Made by a program: the position numbers and the translations under genes. A DNA stretch of 49,534 nucleotides, taken from positions 1 through 49,534 of the forward strand of contig CAIPXZ010000724.1 in the NCBI GenBank assembly GCA_903869075.1. The letters are read 5' to 3'. The DNA comes from an uncultured Myxococcales bacterium (lineage in GTDB: Bacteria; Myxococcota_A; UBA9042). Shown one piece after another: positions 1 through 8,303 of this stretch; the first letter of the stretch is position 1; each line of letters begins with the position of its first letter. The notes below the pieces were generated by a model. It was not told the DNA's origin and made no database searches. It saw nothing but the letters and a program-made list of their open reading frames with translations.

Positions 1-1
1 G

Positions 2-523
2 CAGAACCTCGCGTATTCGCTGGGTTTGAAGAAAGTGGCGTACGTCGATGCGGCGGTCATCGCCACCGGCTTCTTGCTGCGCGTGCTGGCCGGCTCGGCG
101 GCGGCACCGGTCGCGGCGTCGCACTGGCTGCTGGCGTGCACCGCGCTGGGCGCCATGTTCCTGGCGCTGGGCAAGCGCAAGCACGAGGTCATCACCTCGG
201 ACGTCAAGCACCGCGCCAACCTCAAGGATTACCGGCTGCACCACCTGAACATGGCGCTGGCCGTGCTGGCGGTGCTGACGTCGGCGGCGTACCTGCTGTA
301 CACGCTCGACCCGGTCACCGTGCAGCGTTTTCACACAGCCCGCCTGCCGTGGACGACGCCGTTTGGCATCTTTGGCCTGTGGCGCTTTTCGCAGCTGCTG
401 GACGCCCGCGACACGGCACACAGCCCAACCGAGCGGATGCTGCACGACGTGCCGTTCCTGCTGAACCTCGCCGCCGGCGTGCTGACCGTCGGCCTGCTGA
501 TTTACGGCGTGCTGCCCACATGA
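2..523 (+). CDS. UbiA-family prenyltransferase, 3' part only
   Basis: C-terminal part of a polytopic UbiA-superfamily membrane enzyme. The frame is open from base 2 (QNLAYSLGLKK...), so the start and the Asp-rich prenyl-diphosphate site lie outside the window. The stretch YSLGLKKVAYVDAAVIATGF, then LRVLAGSAA and ALGKRKHEV, is typical of the decaprenyl-phosphate phosphoribosyltransferase branch of UbiA, which makes lipid-linked pentose donors for cell-envelope glycans. At least four hydrophobic segments follow. The TTG at 26 is an internal Leu codon, not a start. The stop overlaps the start of the next gene by 3 bases (ATGA), so the two are probably co-translated. The branch assignment is inferred from the conserved motif; quinone or heme prenyltransferase is the alternative. 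Confidence 0.75.
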   Translation, partial: QNLAYSLGLKKVAYVDAAVIATGFLLRVLAGSAAAPVAASHWLLACTALGAMFLALGKRKHEVITSDVKHRANLKDYRLHHLNMALAVLAVLTSAAYLLYTLDPVTVQRFHTARLPWTTPFGIFGLWRFSQLLDARDTAHSPTERMLHDVPFLLNLAAGVLTVGLLIYGVLPT

Positions 524-909
524 TGCGCAACCCCGTGTGGCTGCTGGCTTTGGCGCTGACCGCGTGCGGCGCCGCCGAGTCCGCCGTCGCCGACAATCCA
601 GTGCGCGCCGCGCTGGAGCAGTCGATCGCCGGCCTGGACGCGCAGGTGCCGCTGGTGCTGCGTTACAACCCGGCGCCGTGCGCGTGCCCGCCGGCGGAGA
701 TCCGCCTGGATGGCCAGTGGCTGCGCGCGGAGCTGACCGGCAACGCCGCGGTCCAGTCTTGGCTGACGGCGCTGGCGCGGACGCCAACCGAGAACCTGCC
801 CGTGCCGTTGCAGCTGGCTGGCCACGTCGAGCCGGAGCTGCTGCGCACGCCGCAAGGCAGCTACGCGGTGCGTGTGGCGGTGGCGCGCATCCTCGCGCCG
901 ACGCCGTGA
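520..909 (+). CDS. small lipoprotein of unknown function
   Basis: A 129-residue protein with a short basic N-terminus, a hydrophobic stretch and a lipobox ending LTAC (Cys16), so it is predicted to be lipidated and envelope-anchored. I do not recognise a domain in the mature part; it has a CAC tripeptide near residue 49 (PAPCACPPAE). ATG 520 overlaps the UbiA-like stop by 3 bases and ATG 523 directly follows, so either could be the start. This overlap suggests translational coupling to the prenyltransferase and a role near envelope lipid-linked sugar chemistry, which is inference only. Confidence 0.7.
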   Translation: MMRNPVWLLALALTACGAAESAVADNPVRAALEQSIAGLDAQVPLVLRYNPAPCACPPAEIRLDGQWLRAELTGNAAVQSWLTALARTPTENLPVPLQLAGHVEPELLRTPQGSYAVRVAVARILAPTP

Positions 910-999
910 CGGCACAAAATGCCTGAAAAATTGACGGCGCGGGCAAGCCTGACCACAGTGGCGCGCGCGCGGTTCCTGCCGCCGCGCTCGAGGTACCGC

Positions 1000-1782
1000 G
1001 TGAAACGACCGCTGCTGATGATGCTCGTCGGGTTTGGCCTGCAACTGGGGGCGCTGGCGCACGCGGCGCCGGTGGCGAAGCCGGAAGCGCTGGAACTGAC
1101 GGTGTCGCTGAACGACAAGAAGGTCGGCATCGAGACGCTGCGGACGCAGTCTGGCCAGGAAGGCCGCTATGATTCGCTGGACGCGTCGCTGCAGGACAAG
1201 GTCAACAAGGCCTGGAAGTCCTTCCAGCAGCGCGCGACGCTGGACAGCCAGGCCGATGGCACCATCAAAAGCTACCGCCGCGGCATCTACGTGACCGGCG
1301 CGACGATCAACACGAACCTGTTCAGCTACAACGGCGGCTGGCGCATCGGCGCGCAGGCGGACGCGGGCGGCAAGCCGAAGGTCACGGACGTCAAGCTCAA
1401 GGCGCCGTTTGTGGTGCTGGATGAGCGCAGCGTGGCGCTCGTGGTGCTGGCGGCGGAGCGGCTGCAAAAGCTGGGCGATGCCGACTACGTCCGCGTGGAC
1501 AACGCGACAAGCGGCCACTTGACGCTGACGACCGAGACGCTGGCAGCGGAAGGCAAGCACTGGACGCGGCTGCACCTGAAGGACGGCAAGAACGTCAACC
1601 TGGAGGTGCTGAAGGCGCCGGGCGGCCAGGTCGTGGCGGTCAAGGGCCTGGAAGGCTGGACGGGCGTGACGACCGGGCAAAAAGTGCCGGCGAACCTGAC
1701 GCCTGTGGCCAAGGACGCCAAGCCTGCCGAGCTGCCCGCCGGCGCGACGCCGACGCACCACATCAAACCGGTCGTGCCGTAA
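1000..1782 (+). CDS. secreted protein of unknown function
   Basis: A 260-residue exported protein. I choose GTG 1000 because GAGG (990-993) sits 6 nt upstream and the protein then begins MKRPLLMMLVGFG...AHA|A, a clean Sec signal peptide. The frame is open further upstream to 919, but that extension is Arg-rich and would bury the signal. The mature part is Lys/Asp-rich and soluble-looking, with a pattern of short beta segments (for example KKVGIETLR, KVTDVKLKAP, VDNATSGHLTL), so it may be a lipid- or polymer-binding beta-fold periplasmic protein. It has no cysteine and no recognisable catalytic motif. It lies 90 bp after the small lipoprotein on the same strand. Confidence 0.7.
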   Translation: MKRPLLMMLVGFGLQLGALAHAAPVAKPEALELTVSLNDKKVGIETLRTQSGQEGRYDSLDASLQDKVNKAWKSFQQRATLDSQADGTIKSYRRGIYVTGATINTNLFSYNGGWRIGAQADAGGKPKVTDVKLKAPFVVLDERSVALVVLAAERLQKLGDADYVRVDNATSGHLTLTTETLAAEGKHWTRLHLKDGKNVNLEVLKAPGGQVVAVKGLEGWTGVTTGQKVPANLTPVAKDAKPAELPAGATPTHHIKPVVP

Positions 1783-1809
1783 CGGTGAAATCGCGGTGAC
1801 AGATCCCGC

Positions 1810-1837
1810 TTGATTCTCTCGGCGGATCGCCTACGCT
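1810..1837 (+). promoter_or_regulatory. candidate sigma70-like promoter of panD
   Basis: TTGATT (1810-1815), 16 nt, then TACGCT (1832-1837), 58 nt before the panD ATG. The -35 matches 5/6 of the sigma70 consensus and the -10 matches 3/6. It lies in the 112-bp gap after the secreted-protein gene. This is an eye match only. Confidence 0.4.
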
Positions 1838-1894
1838 TAGAGGACGTCGGCGTCGACCTGCACCCAGCGGGCGGAGACCGGCACGGAGGGCCCT

Positions 1895-2293
1895 ATGCGC
1901 CGGCAAATGTTCAAGTCCAAGCTGCACCGCGCGACCGTGACGCAGGCCGATTTGGAATACGAAGGTTCCGTCACGCTCGACCAGAACCTCATGGAAGCTG
2001 CCGACATTTTGGAGCACGAAGCGGTCCACATCTGGAATGTGACGCAAGGCACCCGTTTGCAGACATACGCGCTGCGCGGGCCGCGCGGCTCCGGCGTGTG
2101 CTGCGTCAACGGCGCGGCGGCGCACCTGTGCAACCCGGGCGACAAGGTGATCATCGCGACGTTCACTGAGCTGGAGGACGCGGAAGCGCGGCTGCACGTG
2201 CCGACGGTCGTGCTGCTCGGCGAAGGCAACCGCATCCTGGACGCCCACGCGACGGAAGTGCCCGGCCCGCTCAAGCGCGCCGCCTGGTCGTAG
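1895..2293 (+). CDS. panD: aspartate 1-decarboxylase
   Basis: PanD makes beta-alanine from L-aspartate for pantothenate and CoA synthesis, using a pyruvoyl group formed by self-cleavage. The 132-residue product has the family pattern [20 protein letters not shown] with the cleavage pair Gly24-Ser25 intact, then [25 protein letters not shown] and GDKVIIATF. The length is usual for the family. ATG 1895 is preceded by GGAGGG (1885-1890); the MFK start used in other species corresponds to Met5 here. No panB or panC is nearby in the window, so it looks like a stand-alone gene. Confidence 0.95.
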   Translation: MRRQMFKSKLHRATVTQADLEYEGSVTLDQNLMEAADILEHEAVHIWNVTQGTRLQTYALRGPRGSGVCCVNGAAAHLCNPGDKVIIATFTELEDAEARLHVPTVVLLGEGNRILDAHATEVPGPLKRAAWS

Positions 2294-2322
2294 CCGACCG
2301 CGATCGCCGCGCGCATCTCCGC

Positions 2323-2351
2323 TTGAATCCGCTGGCTACCTGCACCATGCT
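2323..2351 (+). promoter_or_regulatory. candidate promoter of the MshEN-like gene
   Basis: TTGAAT (2323-2328), 17 nt, then CATGCT (2346-2351), 32 nt before the chosen ATG. The -35 context (CGCTTGA.T) resembles the proposed panD promoter. The -10 is weak. Confidence 0.3.
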
Positions 2352-2383
2352 GCGGTCTCCACGATTTGCCGCGAGGTGCGCAC

Positions 2384-2956
2384 ATGGCCATTCCGACAGG
2401 TCCCGCTGGCCGGGGCAAGCCCAAGAAACCGCAGCAGTTGCCGGATGAACCGCGGCCGCTGTCGACGGCGCGGCGCACGACCGATCGGCTAAGCCCCGAA
2501 GTTCTCGCGCGGGCGCGGGCGGCGGCGGAGCGCGCTGAGGCGCGGGGCCTGCTGGATCGCGTGCCGGCTGCCGCGCTAGCCGACACCGACGCGGTGTCGC
2601 CGGCGGCACTGTCGCTAACACTCGCTGATTTTTTTGATCTTTTCTACCAAAACCGCATCGGCGCGGCCGACATCACCGTGCACGAGCTGCTGCAGATGCG
2701 CGACAACGGCGATTGGCCGGAGACGTTCACCGCCGGCGATCCGCGCGCGCTGTTCACCGAAGCGATGTGCCGGCGCGGCGAATTCGTGCCGCTGGCGTGG
2801 CATGAAAGCGGCCTGTACTTCGCGACTTGCAAGGACGACGCGGCGCAAGATGAGCTGATCCGCGCCCTGGACCTGCTGGTGCGGGCGGAAGTGACGCTGT
2901 TTACCGCGACGCCGGAAGTCCTCGACGCGGCGATCGCCTGGCTGTATCGGCGGTAG
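2384..2956 (+). CDS. stand-alone MshEN/GspE N-terminal-like domain protein
   Basis: A 190-residue cytoplasmic protein. I choose ATG 2384 over an upstream TTG (2366) because GAGGTG (2373-2378) is 5 nt before it. Residues 1-80 are basic and Pro/Arg/Ala-rich and probably flexible. Residues 85-190 read like the small N-terminal domain of type II secretion/type IV pilus ATPases (T2SSE_N/MshEN): ALFTEAMCRRGEFVPLAWHE, then LYFATCKDDAAQDELIRALD, then EVTLFTATPEVLDAAIAWLYRR. Some MshEN domains bind cyclic-di-GMP. No ATPase follows. The fold assignment is by pattern and moderately sure; ligand binding is not established. Confidence 0.65.
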   Translation: MAIPTGPAGRGKPKKPQQLPDEPRPLSTARRTTDRLSPEVLARARAAAERAEARGLLDRVPAAALADTDAVSPAALSLTLADFFDLFYQNRIGAADITVHELLQMRDNGDWPETFTAGDPRALFTEAMCRRGEFVPLAWHESGLYFATCKDDAAQDELIRALDLLVRAEVTLFTATPEVLDAAIAWLYRR

Positions 2957-2958
2957 AC

Positions 2959-4782
2959 GTGAAGCTCCTTGTTCTGCTTGCGTTTTTGACCCCAGCGGCG
3001 GCGCTGGCGGCGGCGCCGACCGTGCTGAGCCAGATCGCCGTGGACCACCTGACCGACGCTTCTGGCATCAAGCTGATGTCCGTCGGCGATCGCACTGTGG
3101 TCGCCGTGCAGCCCCCCGAAGGCGACGACAAGGGCGCGTACTGGTACGGCGTTGACCCGGGCATGGACGCGGCGACGGCGCGCGTGGTCTGGGCGAGCCG
3201 CGTGGCTTGCCCGCTGCCGGGCGTGGGCGAGGTTGTGGCGACGGCGAGCCTCGTGCTGTGCCGCACCGACCATGACCTGTTCGCGCTGGCGCCGGCCGAT
3301 GGCAGCGTGCGCTGGCGCTTTCACGCCAAGCGCGAGCTGGCGCCGCTGGCGACCGCTGGCCAGCGGGTGGCGATCAACCTGGACAACGAGGAACTGGACG
3401 TGCTCGACCTGCAGACCGGGCATGTGCTGCGGCGGTTCGAGTTGCACGGCGCGCCGCTGCAGACGGCGGCGCTTTCGCCCAACGGGCCGCTGGCGCTGAT
3501 TGTCGCCAAGGCAGTGGGCGCGGCGGCGGTGGGCCACACGCACGAGATGCTCGCGCAGCCGCTGGCGGAGGCGGCGAGCACGACGACGGCCAAGCTGGAG
3601 CCGCTGGCACCGCTGTGGCGCGTGCCGTTTGGCGGCGCCGATTACCGGCTGGTGCCAAGCCAGACGGCTGTTGTGGCGACGCCGATGCCGGGCGTCATCG
3701 ACGCGCGCGACCTGGCGACCGGCAAGGTGCTGTGGGCGGAACCGGTGCCTCTGTTGCCGACGCTGGAGCCGCTGGCCGATGGCCTGGCGGTGGGCGGCAT
3801 CCGCCCCGATGGCGTGCGCTGGATCGGCGTGGCGGACACGCGCACCCGCATCACCACCTGGCGCCGGGCGTGGCCATACGGCGCGCTGCACGGCGTCGGC
3901 ATGGACAACGGCCACGTGGTCTGGCTGGGCGACGGCGGCTGGCTGGTGACGCGCGGCAAGGACGGCCAGCTGGAAGCGTCGGGCGAGGTCGCGGATGCCG
4001 GCGACGTCGTAGCCGTGCAAGCCGCGGACCATGTGCTGACGCTGCTGACGTGGCAAGGCAAGACCGGCGCGCTGTGGCACCAGTTCACGCTGAGCCCGGC
4101 GCAGCCGCCGCCGCCGCTGCCGGACCAGCCAGCGACGGAATGGCTGGCGCCGGGCCGCCAGCTCGTGTTCATGGACTTTGCGCACGGCGGTCGCGACCCG
4201 CAGACGCTGTTGCCCGGCAACGGCGCGATGATGGCGCTGATGGTCTGGCCGGTGGCGACGGCGCAAGGGTGGGCGTTTGAATTCCGCCGCCAGGACGACA
4301 ATGGCACCGGGCAAAATGGCACGCGAACGATGACGGCGGAGGCCCTGGAGTCGGCGGGCATCGACCTGGACCTGGCCGCGGCGGGTCCGGCGGCGGCGAG
4401 TCGCACCGCATTGCGCCTGAGCAAGCAGCTGTGGCGCGCGTTGCTGGACACGGGCCGGGCGGAACAGACGCTGGACGGCGGCAAGCTGGGACTGCACCTG
4501 GACGGGCCGGCCTCGAGTCGCCTGCAAGTGCGCGATAAGGATGGCATCTTTCACTGGGCCGACGTCGACGTGCAGGTCGCCAGCACGGCCGACGGCACGT
4601 ACCGGCTGTGGCTGATGCCCTACGGCGACGCGGCGCTTGTGGTGCGCGCGGAGCTGCCGAACCAGACGTTGGCGCTGATGAGCGTCGACTGGCGGCCAGC
4701 GGTCGAGCCGCCGCCGAACGCCAGGCCAGCCGGCAAGGCGGCGAACAAGTCCAAGAGCCCGAAACTGCGCAAGAAAAAATAG
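2959..4782 (+). CDS. exported PQQ-like beta-propeller protein
   Basis: A 607-residue protein starting at GTG 2959, two bases after the previous stop. It begins MKLLVLLAFLTPAAALAAA, a Sec signal peptide. The mature part is built of repeated beta-blade units of the type DLFALAPADGSVRWRF, LDVLDLQTGHVLRRFEL and VIDARDLATGKVLWAEP, the pattern of PQQ-like (PF13360-type) eight-blade propellers, although no PQQ-dehydrogenase active site is evident. After about residue 390 the pattern fades into a second region. The C-terminus is a strongly basic Lys/Arg/Pro/Ser tail (KSPKLRKKK), unusual for a secreted propeller. It ends 18 bp before folE and is probably in the same transcript. Confidence 0.75.
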   Translation: MKLLVLLAFLTPAAALAAAPTVLSQIAVDHLTDASGIKLMSVGDRTVVAVQPPEGDDKGAYWYGVDPGMDAATARVVWASRVACPLPGVGEVVATASLVLCRTDHDLFALAPADGSVRWRFHAKRELAPLATAGQRVAINLDNEELDVLDLQTGHVLRRFELHGAPLQTAALSPNGPLALIVAKAVGAAAVGHTHEMLAQPLAEAASTTTAKLEPLAPLWRVPFGGADYRLVPSQTAVVATPMPGVIDARDLATGKVLWAEPVPLLPTLEPLADGLAVGGIRPDGVRWIGVADTRTRITTWRRAWPYGALHGVGMDNGHVVWLGDGGWLVTRGKDGQLEASGEVADAGDVVAVQAADHVLTLLTWQGKTGALWHQFTLSPAQPPPPLPDQPATEWLAPGRQLVFMDFAHGGRDPQTLLPGNGAMMALMVWPVATAQGWAFEFRRQDDNGTGQNGTRTMTAEALESAGIDLDLAAAGPAAASRTALRLSKQLWRALLDTGRAEQTLDGGKLGLHLDGPASSRLQVRDKDGIFHWADVDVQVASTADGTYRLWLMPYGDAALVVRAELPNQTLALMSVDWRPAVEPPPNARPAGKAANKSKSPKLRKKK

Positions 4783-4800
4783 CGCCTGCAGGAGAATCCC

Positions 4801-5379
4801 ATGGCAGCCGCCAAACCGACAAAGCCCGCACCGCCGGGCGCACCGACCATCCGCGCCTGGCTGCAGGCGAACGTGACTGAAAATCCCCATGCGCTCGGGT
4901 GGTTTGACCATGCCGGCGCCGAGGACCGCATCGCCCGCGCCTACCGCCAGCTGCTGGCGGGCTACGACCTGGATCCGGCGGCGGTGCTCAAGACCACGCG
5001 GCCGGTGACGGGGACGCACCACGGCCATGTAACCGTTCGGGATATCAACTATTATTCGATCTGCGCCCACCACTTCCTGCCGTTCTTTGGCCAGGCGGCG
5101 ATCTCGTACGTGCCCGGCGATCGCATTTTGGGGCTGGGCAAGCTGCCGCGGCTTGTGCAGCTGTACGCGCAGCGGTTCCAGATTCAGGAGGATCTGGTCA
5201 AGGACATCGCCGAGGCGATGATGACCCACGGCGGCGCGCGCGGCGTGCTGGTGACCGCCAACGGCCGCCACATGTGCATGTGCAGCCGCGGTCCAGCGGA
5301 CCAAACCGCCGTCACCGACACGTCTTACGCGCTCGGCAGCCTGCAGGGCTTGACGCGCCACGAGGACGTGCGGGCATGA
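4801..5379 (+). CDS. folE: GTP cyclohydrolase I, divergent type
   Basis: A 192-residue homologue of FolE, which opens GTP to dihydroneopterin triphosphate, the first step to folate and other pterins. The zinc ligands are visible as Cys88 and His91 (SICAHHFLPF) and Cys159 (RHMCMCSRG), matching E. coli Cys110, His113 and Cys181. Arg117, Glu130 and Arg163 also align with substrate-binding residues. Two positions differ from the classical enzyme: the Glu of CEHH is Ala89, and the Ser of GLSK is Gly113. AGGAG (4789-4793) precedes the ATG. The stop overlaps the start of the cytochrome gene (ATGA), so the two are likely co-translated. Family membership is sure; the exact reaction is less so because of these substitutions. 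Confidence 0.85.
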   Translation: MAAAKPTKPAPPGAPTIRAWLQANVTENPHALGWFDHAGAEDRIARAYRQLLAGYDLDPAAVLKTTRPVTGTHHGHVTVRDINYYSICAHHFLPFFGQAAISYVPGDRILGLGKLPRLVQLYAQRFQIQEDLVKDIAEAMMTHGGARGVLVTANGRHMCMCSRGPADQTAVTDTSYALGSLQGLTRHEDVRA

Positions 5380-6191
5380 AACACGCGCTGCTTGTGTGGC
5401 TGCTGCTGACGGCGTGTTCGCCGCGACCGAGCGCCGTAGTCGCCTTCGCCGCTGACGGCGCGGCGGTGACGCAGCTGGATCTGGCGGCGACGGCGGCGCC
5501 GCTCCAGCCGCAGACGGTGACGGTTTTTGAGCCGTACGAGCAGCGCGACGTGGCGTTTCACGCGCTGCCGGCGACCGCCGTGCTGGACGCGGCGTATGGC
5601 GCGCGCTGGCGCAAAGCCGAGGCGCTGGGCCTGGTTGCGCTCGACGGCTACACGACGACGGTTCCGGTGAGCCGCCTGCTCAGCCACAGCGCGTACTTCG
5701 CCATCAGCCGCGAGGACCGCGCCGATTTTGTGCTGGACAAGAAAGTTCCCAAGCCGGAGACCGTAGCGATTGCGCCGGTTTACCTGATCTGGGACAGCGC
5801 CAAGGATCCGGTCATCCGCGCCGAGGGCGACTACGGCTGGCCCTACCAGCTGGCCAGCGTCAACCTCACGACCTTTGCCCAGGCATTTCCCGGACTTGCG
5901 CCGCCGGCGCTGGGCACCGCGGAGGCGGCTGAGGGCTTCGAGCTCTTCACCCGCTACTGCGCGACCTGCCACAGCATCGACGGCCACGGCGGGAAGGTCG
6001 GCCCGGAGCTGAACGCGCCGCACAACGTGACCGAGTATTGGCAGCCGCAGTGGCTGCACCAGTGGATCGACAATCCGCAGTCAATTCGCAAGGGTACGGC
6101 GATGCCGGGGCTGCCGGCGCACGTGCCGGAGCGGCAAAAGGCCATCGCCGCGGTGATCGCCTACCTAAAGGCGATGACCCACGGGCCGTAG
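5376..6191 (+). CDS. lipoprotein with SUOX-like domain and C-terminal cytochrome c
   Basis: A 271-residue protein in two parts. Residues 1-14 are a lipoprotein signal (LLLTAC, lipidated Cys14). Residues 45-175 resemble the sulfite-oxidase/molybdopterin-binding fold found without cofactor in some electron-transfer proteins (AEALGLVALDGY, APVYLIWD, WPYQLASVNL); I see no conserved Cys for a molybdenum ligand. Residues 185-268 are a class I cytochrome c domain with the heme motif CATCH (Cys195, Cys198, His199) and a likely distal ligand Met243 in TAMPGLP. It should sit on the periplasmic face of a membrane and carry electrons. ATG 5376 overlaps the folE stop by 4 bp. Its last 27 bp overlap the 3' end of a convergent membrane-protein gene. 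Confidence 0.75.
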   Translation: MKHALLVWLLLTACSPRPSAVVAFAADGAAVTQLDLAATAAPLQPQTVTVFEPYEQRDVAFHALPATAVLDAAYGARWRKAEALGLVALDGYTTTVPVSRLLSHSAYFAISREDRADFVLDKKVPKPETVAIAPVYLIWDSAKDPVIRAEGDYGWPYQLASVNLTTFAQAFPGLAPPALGTAEAAEGFELFTRYCATCHSIDGHGGKVGPELNAPHNVTEYWQPQWLHQWIDNPQSIRKGTAMPGLPAHVPERQKAIAAVIAYLKAMTHGP

Positions 6192-6866
6192 CGGCAGCGT
6201 CCACGCCTCCGCGGGCGCGCGCCACGCCGCGAACGCCAAAAAGCCGCCGTAATACAAGGTGTTCGGCACCAGCCGCAGCGCGTAGCCGGCCTCCTGGCCA
6301 GCGGCGGTGCCAAACAGGATCAGCAGGTCCGCCAGCGGCCACAGCGCGTACTGGATGATTTCAAAATACGCTAGCCGAAACAGCCACTTGCGACGACCCA
6401 CCGGCACCTGCGCCAGCCGCGCCGGCAGCACCGCGCCGCGCCAGACGATCGCCAGCGCCAGGAACAGCAGCTCGTAGGCGACAAAAGTGTGGCGGAGCGT
6501 CGGAAACGCCTGCGGAAACACGGCGATCAGCGCGCCCTGCGCCACCGGCACCAGCAGCGCGAAGCCCAGCGACACCGCCCACGCGCGGCGGCCCGGGGCG
6601 CGGAACTGCTCGGTCAGCAGGAAGACCCGCCAGTCGCCGAGCACCCCGAACGCGATCGCCAGCGGCTGGTTGAGCGGCGACGCCGGCGGCAGCGGGTTCC
6701 ACGCGCCGGTCAGCAGGTTGTCGAGGCACAGCTGCACGCCAAACAGCATCAGCACCGTGCGCAGCCAGCCCGACGGCTTGGCGCCCAGCCACAGCAGCGT
6801 CGCCGCGGTCAGGAGGCAGCCGGCAATCGGCTGGTTGAGCGGGCCATCGTACAGCTGCTGCCACAT
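6165..6866 (-). CDS. polytopic membrane protein of unknown function
   Basis: A 233-residue protein with about seven hydrophobic segments (for example PIAGCLLTAATLLWLG, AVSLGFALLVPVAQGALIAV, FVAYELLFLALAIVW). Polar residues in and near the membrane include the Asn-Asn pair region NLLTGAWNPLPP, HTFVAYEL and LVPNTLYYGG. I do not recognise the family. It starts 3 bp after the gatB stop, so it is probably the last gene of the gatCAB transcript. It converges on the cytochrome c gene with a 27-bp overlap of coding sequence and no room for a terminator. Confidence 0.65.
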   Translation of the reverse strand: MWQQLYDGPLNQPIAGCLLTAATLLWLGAKPSGWLRTVLMLFGVQLCLDNLLTGAWNPLPPASPLNQPLAIAFGVLGDWRVFLLTEQFRAPGRRAWAVSLGFALLVPVAQGALIAVFPQAFPTLRHTFVAYELLFLALAIVWRGAVLPARLAQVPVGRRKWLFRLAYFEIIQYALWPLADLLILFGTAAGQEAGYALRLVPNTLYYGGFLAFAAWRAPAEAWTLPLRPVGHRL

Positions 6867-6869
6867 GCG

Positions 6870-8303
6870 TCACCCGCCCAGTTTGCGCGCCAGCAGCGCG
6901 GTGATCGCCTTGGCATCGGCCTTGCCGCCCAGCGCGCGCATGACCTGGCCGACAAAGAAACCGGTGAGCTGCCGCTGCCCGGCCTGGTACTTGGCGACCT
7001 CCGCCGGGAATTGCGCCAGCACGCCGTCCAGCACCGGCTCCAGCGCGCCGTCGTCGCTCACCACCGCGCCCGCCTGCGCCGCCGCGTGCGCGAGCGCGTC
7101 CGCCAGCGTGCGCGCCGGGTCGGCAAACGCCGCCTGCAGCAGCTCCGTCAGCATTTTGTTGGAAAGCTGGCCGCCGCGCCACTTGCCGCACGTCGCCAGC
7201 AGCGCCGGCATCGCCGCCGCCAGCTCCGGCCACGGCCGTGCGCTGCGCTGCAGCTGGGCCTGCACCTGCGTCATCAGGAACGCCGCGAACGGCGCCGCCA
7301 GCGCTGGCGCCTCCGCCACCGCTTGGTCAAAAGCCACCGCCCGCGCCGGTTCCTCGACGAGCCACGCCGCCGTCCGTGCGTCCAGCGCCAACGCCTGCTG
7401 GTACCGCGCCTTGCGCGCCGCCGGCAGCTCCGGCAGGTCCGCGCGCTGCGCCGCCAGCCACGCCGGATCCAGGTGCAGCGGCGGCAGGTCCGGGTCGGGA
7501 AAGTAGCGATAATCCGCGGCTTCTTCCTTGGAGCGCATCGACTCCGTGCGCGCCAGGTCCATGTTCCACAGCCGCGTCTCCTGCACCACCCGCGCGCCGT
7601 CGGCGATCAGCCCGACTTGCCGGTCGATCTCGTAGCCGATGGCGTCCCGCACGCTGCGAAACGAGTTCATGTTCTTGATTTCCACCCGCGTGCCGAAAGC
7701 GTCCTGGCCCAGCGGCCGCACCGACACGTTGGCGTCGCAGCGCAGCGAACCTTCCTCCATGTTGCCGTCGCAGACGCCCAGCGTGACCAAAATCCCGCGC
7801 AATTCCCGCAAGTACGCCACAGCTTCGTCGGCGCTGCGCAAGTCCGGGTGACCGACGATCTCGACGAGCGGCGTGCCGGCGCGGTTCAGGTCGACGCGCG
7901 TGCCGCTGTCGCCGTGGATCGACTTGCCGGCGTCCTCTTCCAGGTGAATCCGCTGGATCCGCGCGACCTTGCCGTCGTCCAGCGTCAGCTGGCCGTCCAA
8001 ACAAATCGGCAGCTCGGCCTGGGTGATTTGGTAGCCCTTGGGCAGGTCCGGGTAAAAGTAGTTCTTGCGGGCAAAAACCGACGTCGGCTGGATGGCGCAG
8101 CCCGTGCCCAGCCCCGCGCGCACCGCCAGCCGCACCACCTCGGCATTCAGCACCGGCAGCGCGCCGGGCAGCCCGAGGCAGACCGGGCAGGTCCGCGTGT
8201 TCGGCTCGCCGCCGACGCTCACCGCACAGCTGCAAAAGATCTTGCTCGCCGTCAGCAGCTGCGCGTGGACTTCCAGCCCGATGACGGCTTCAAAGCTTGT
8301 CAT
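6870..8303 (-). CDS. gatB: Asp-tRNA(Asn)/Glu-tRNA(Gln) amidotransferase subunit B
   Basis: GatB binds mischarged Glu-tRNA(Gln) or Asp-tRNA(Asn), phosphorylates the carboxylate and receives ammonia from GatA. The 477-residue product opens FEAVIGLEVHAQLLT and has the zinc cysteines (KIFCSCAVS...CPVCLG), the YFYPDLPKGYQI motif, EEDAGKS(I/H) and VEIVGHPDLR, SLRCDANVSVRP, and the C-terminal YqeY-like domain ending LLARKLGG. The length is normal for the family. Its ATG overlaps the gatA stop by 4 bp (ATGA). The order gatC-gatA-gatB on one strand fits a single operon. Confidence 0.97.
   Translation of the reverse strand: MTSFEAVIGLEVHAQLLTASKIFCSCAVSVGGEPNTRTCPVCLGLPGALPVLNAEVVRLAVRAGLGTGCAIQPTSVFARKNYFYPDLPKGYQITQAELPICLDGQLTLDDGKVARIQRIHLEEDAGKSIHGDSGTRVDLNRAGTPLVEIVGHPDLRSADEAVAYLRELRGILVTLGVCDGNMEEGSLRCDANVSVRPLGQDAFGTRVEIKNMNSFRSVRDAIGYEIDRQVGLIADGARVVQETRLWNMDLARTESMRSKEEAADYRYFPDPDLPPLHLDPAWLAAQRADLPELPAARKARYQQALALDARTAAWLVEEPARAVAFDQAVAEAPALAAPFAAFLMTQVQAQLQRSARPWPELAAAMPALLATCGKWRGGQLSNKMLTELLQAAFADPARTLADALAHAAAQAGAVVSDDGALEPVLDGVLAQFPAEVAKYQAGQRQLTGFFVGQVMRALGGKADAKAITALLARKLGG

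Noticed and set aside
2644-5361. 905-codon open frame on the minus strand
   Set aside because: Antisense shadow of the propeller and folE genes, which have clear motifs, signals and ribosome sites.
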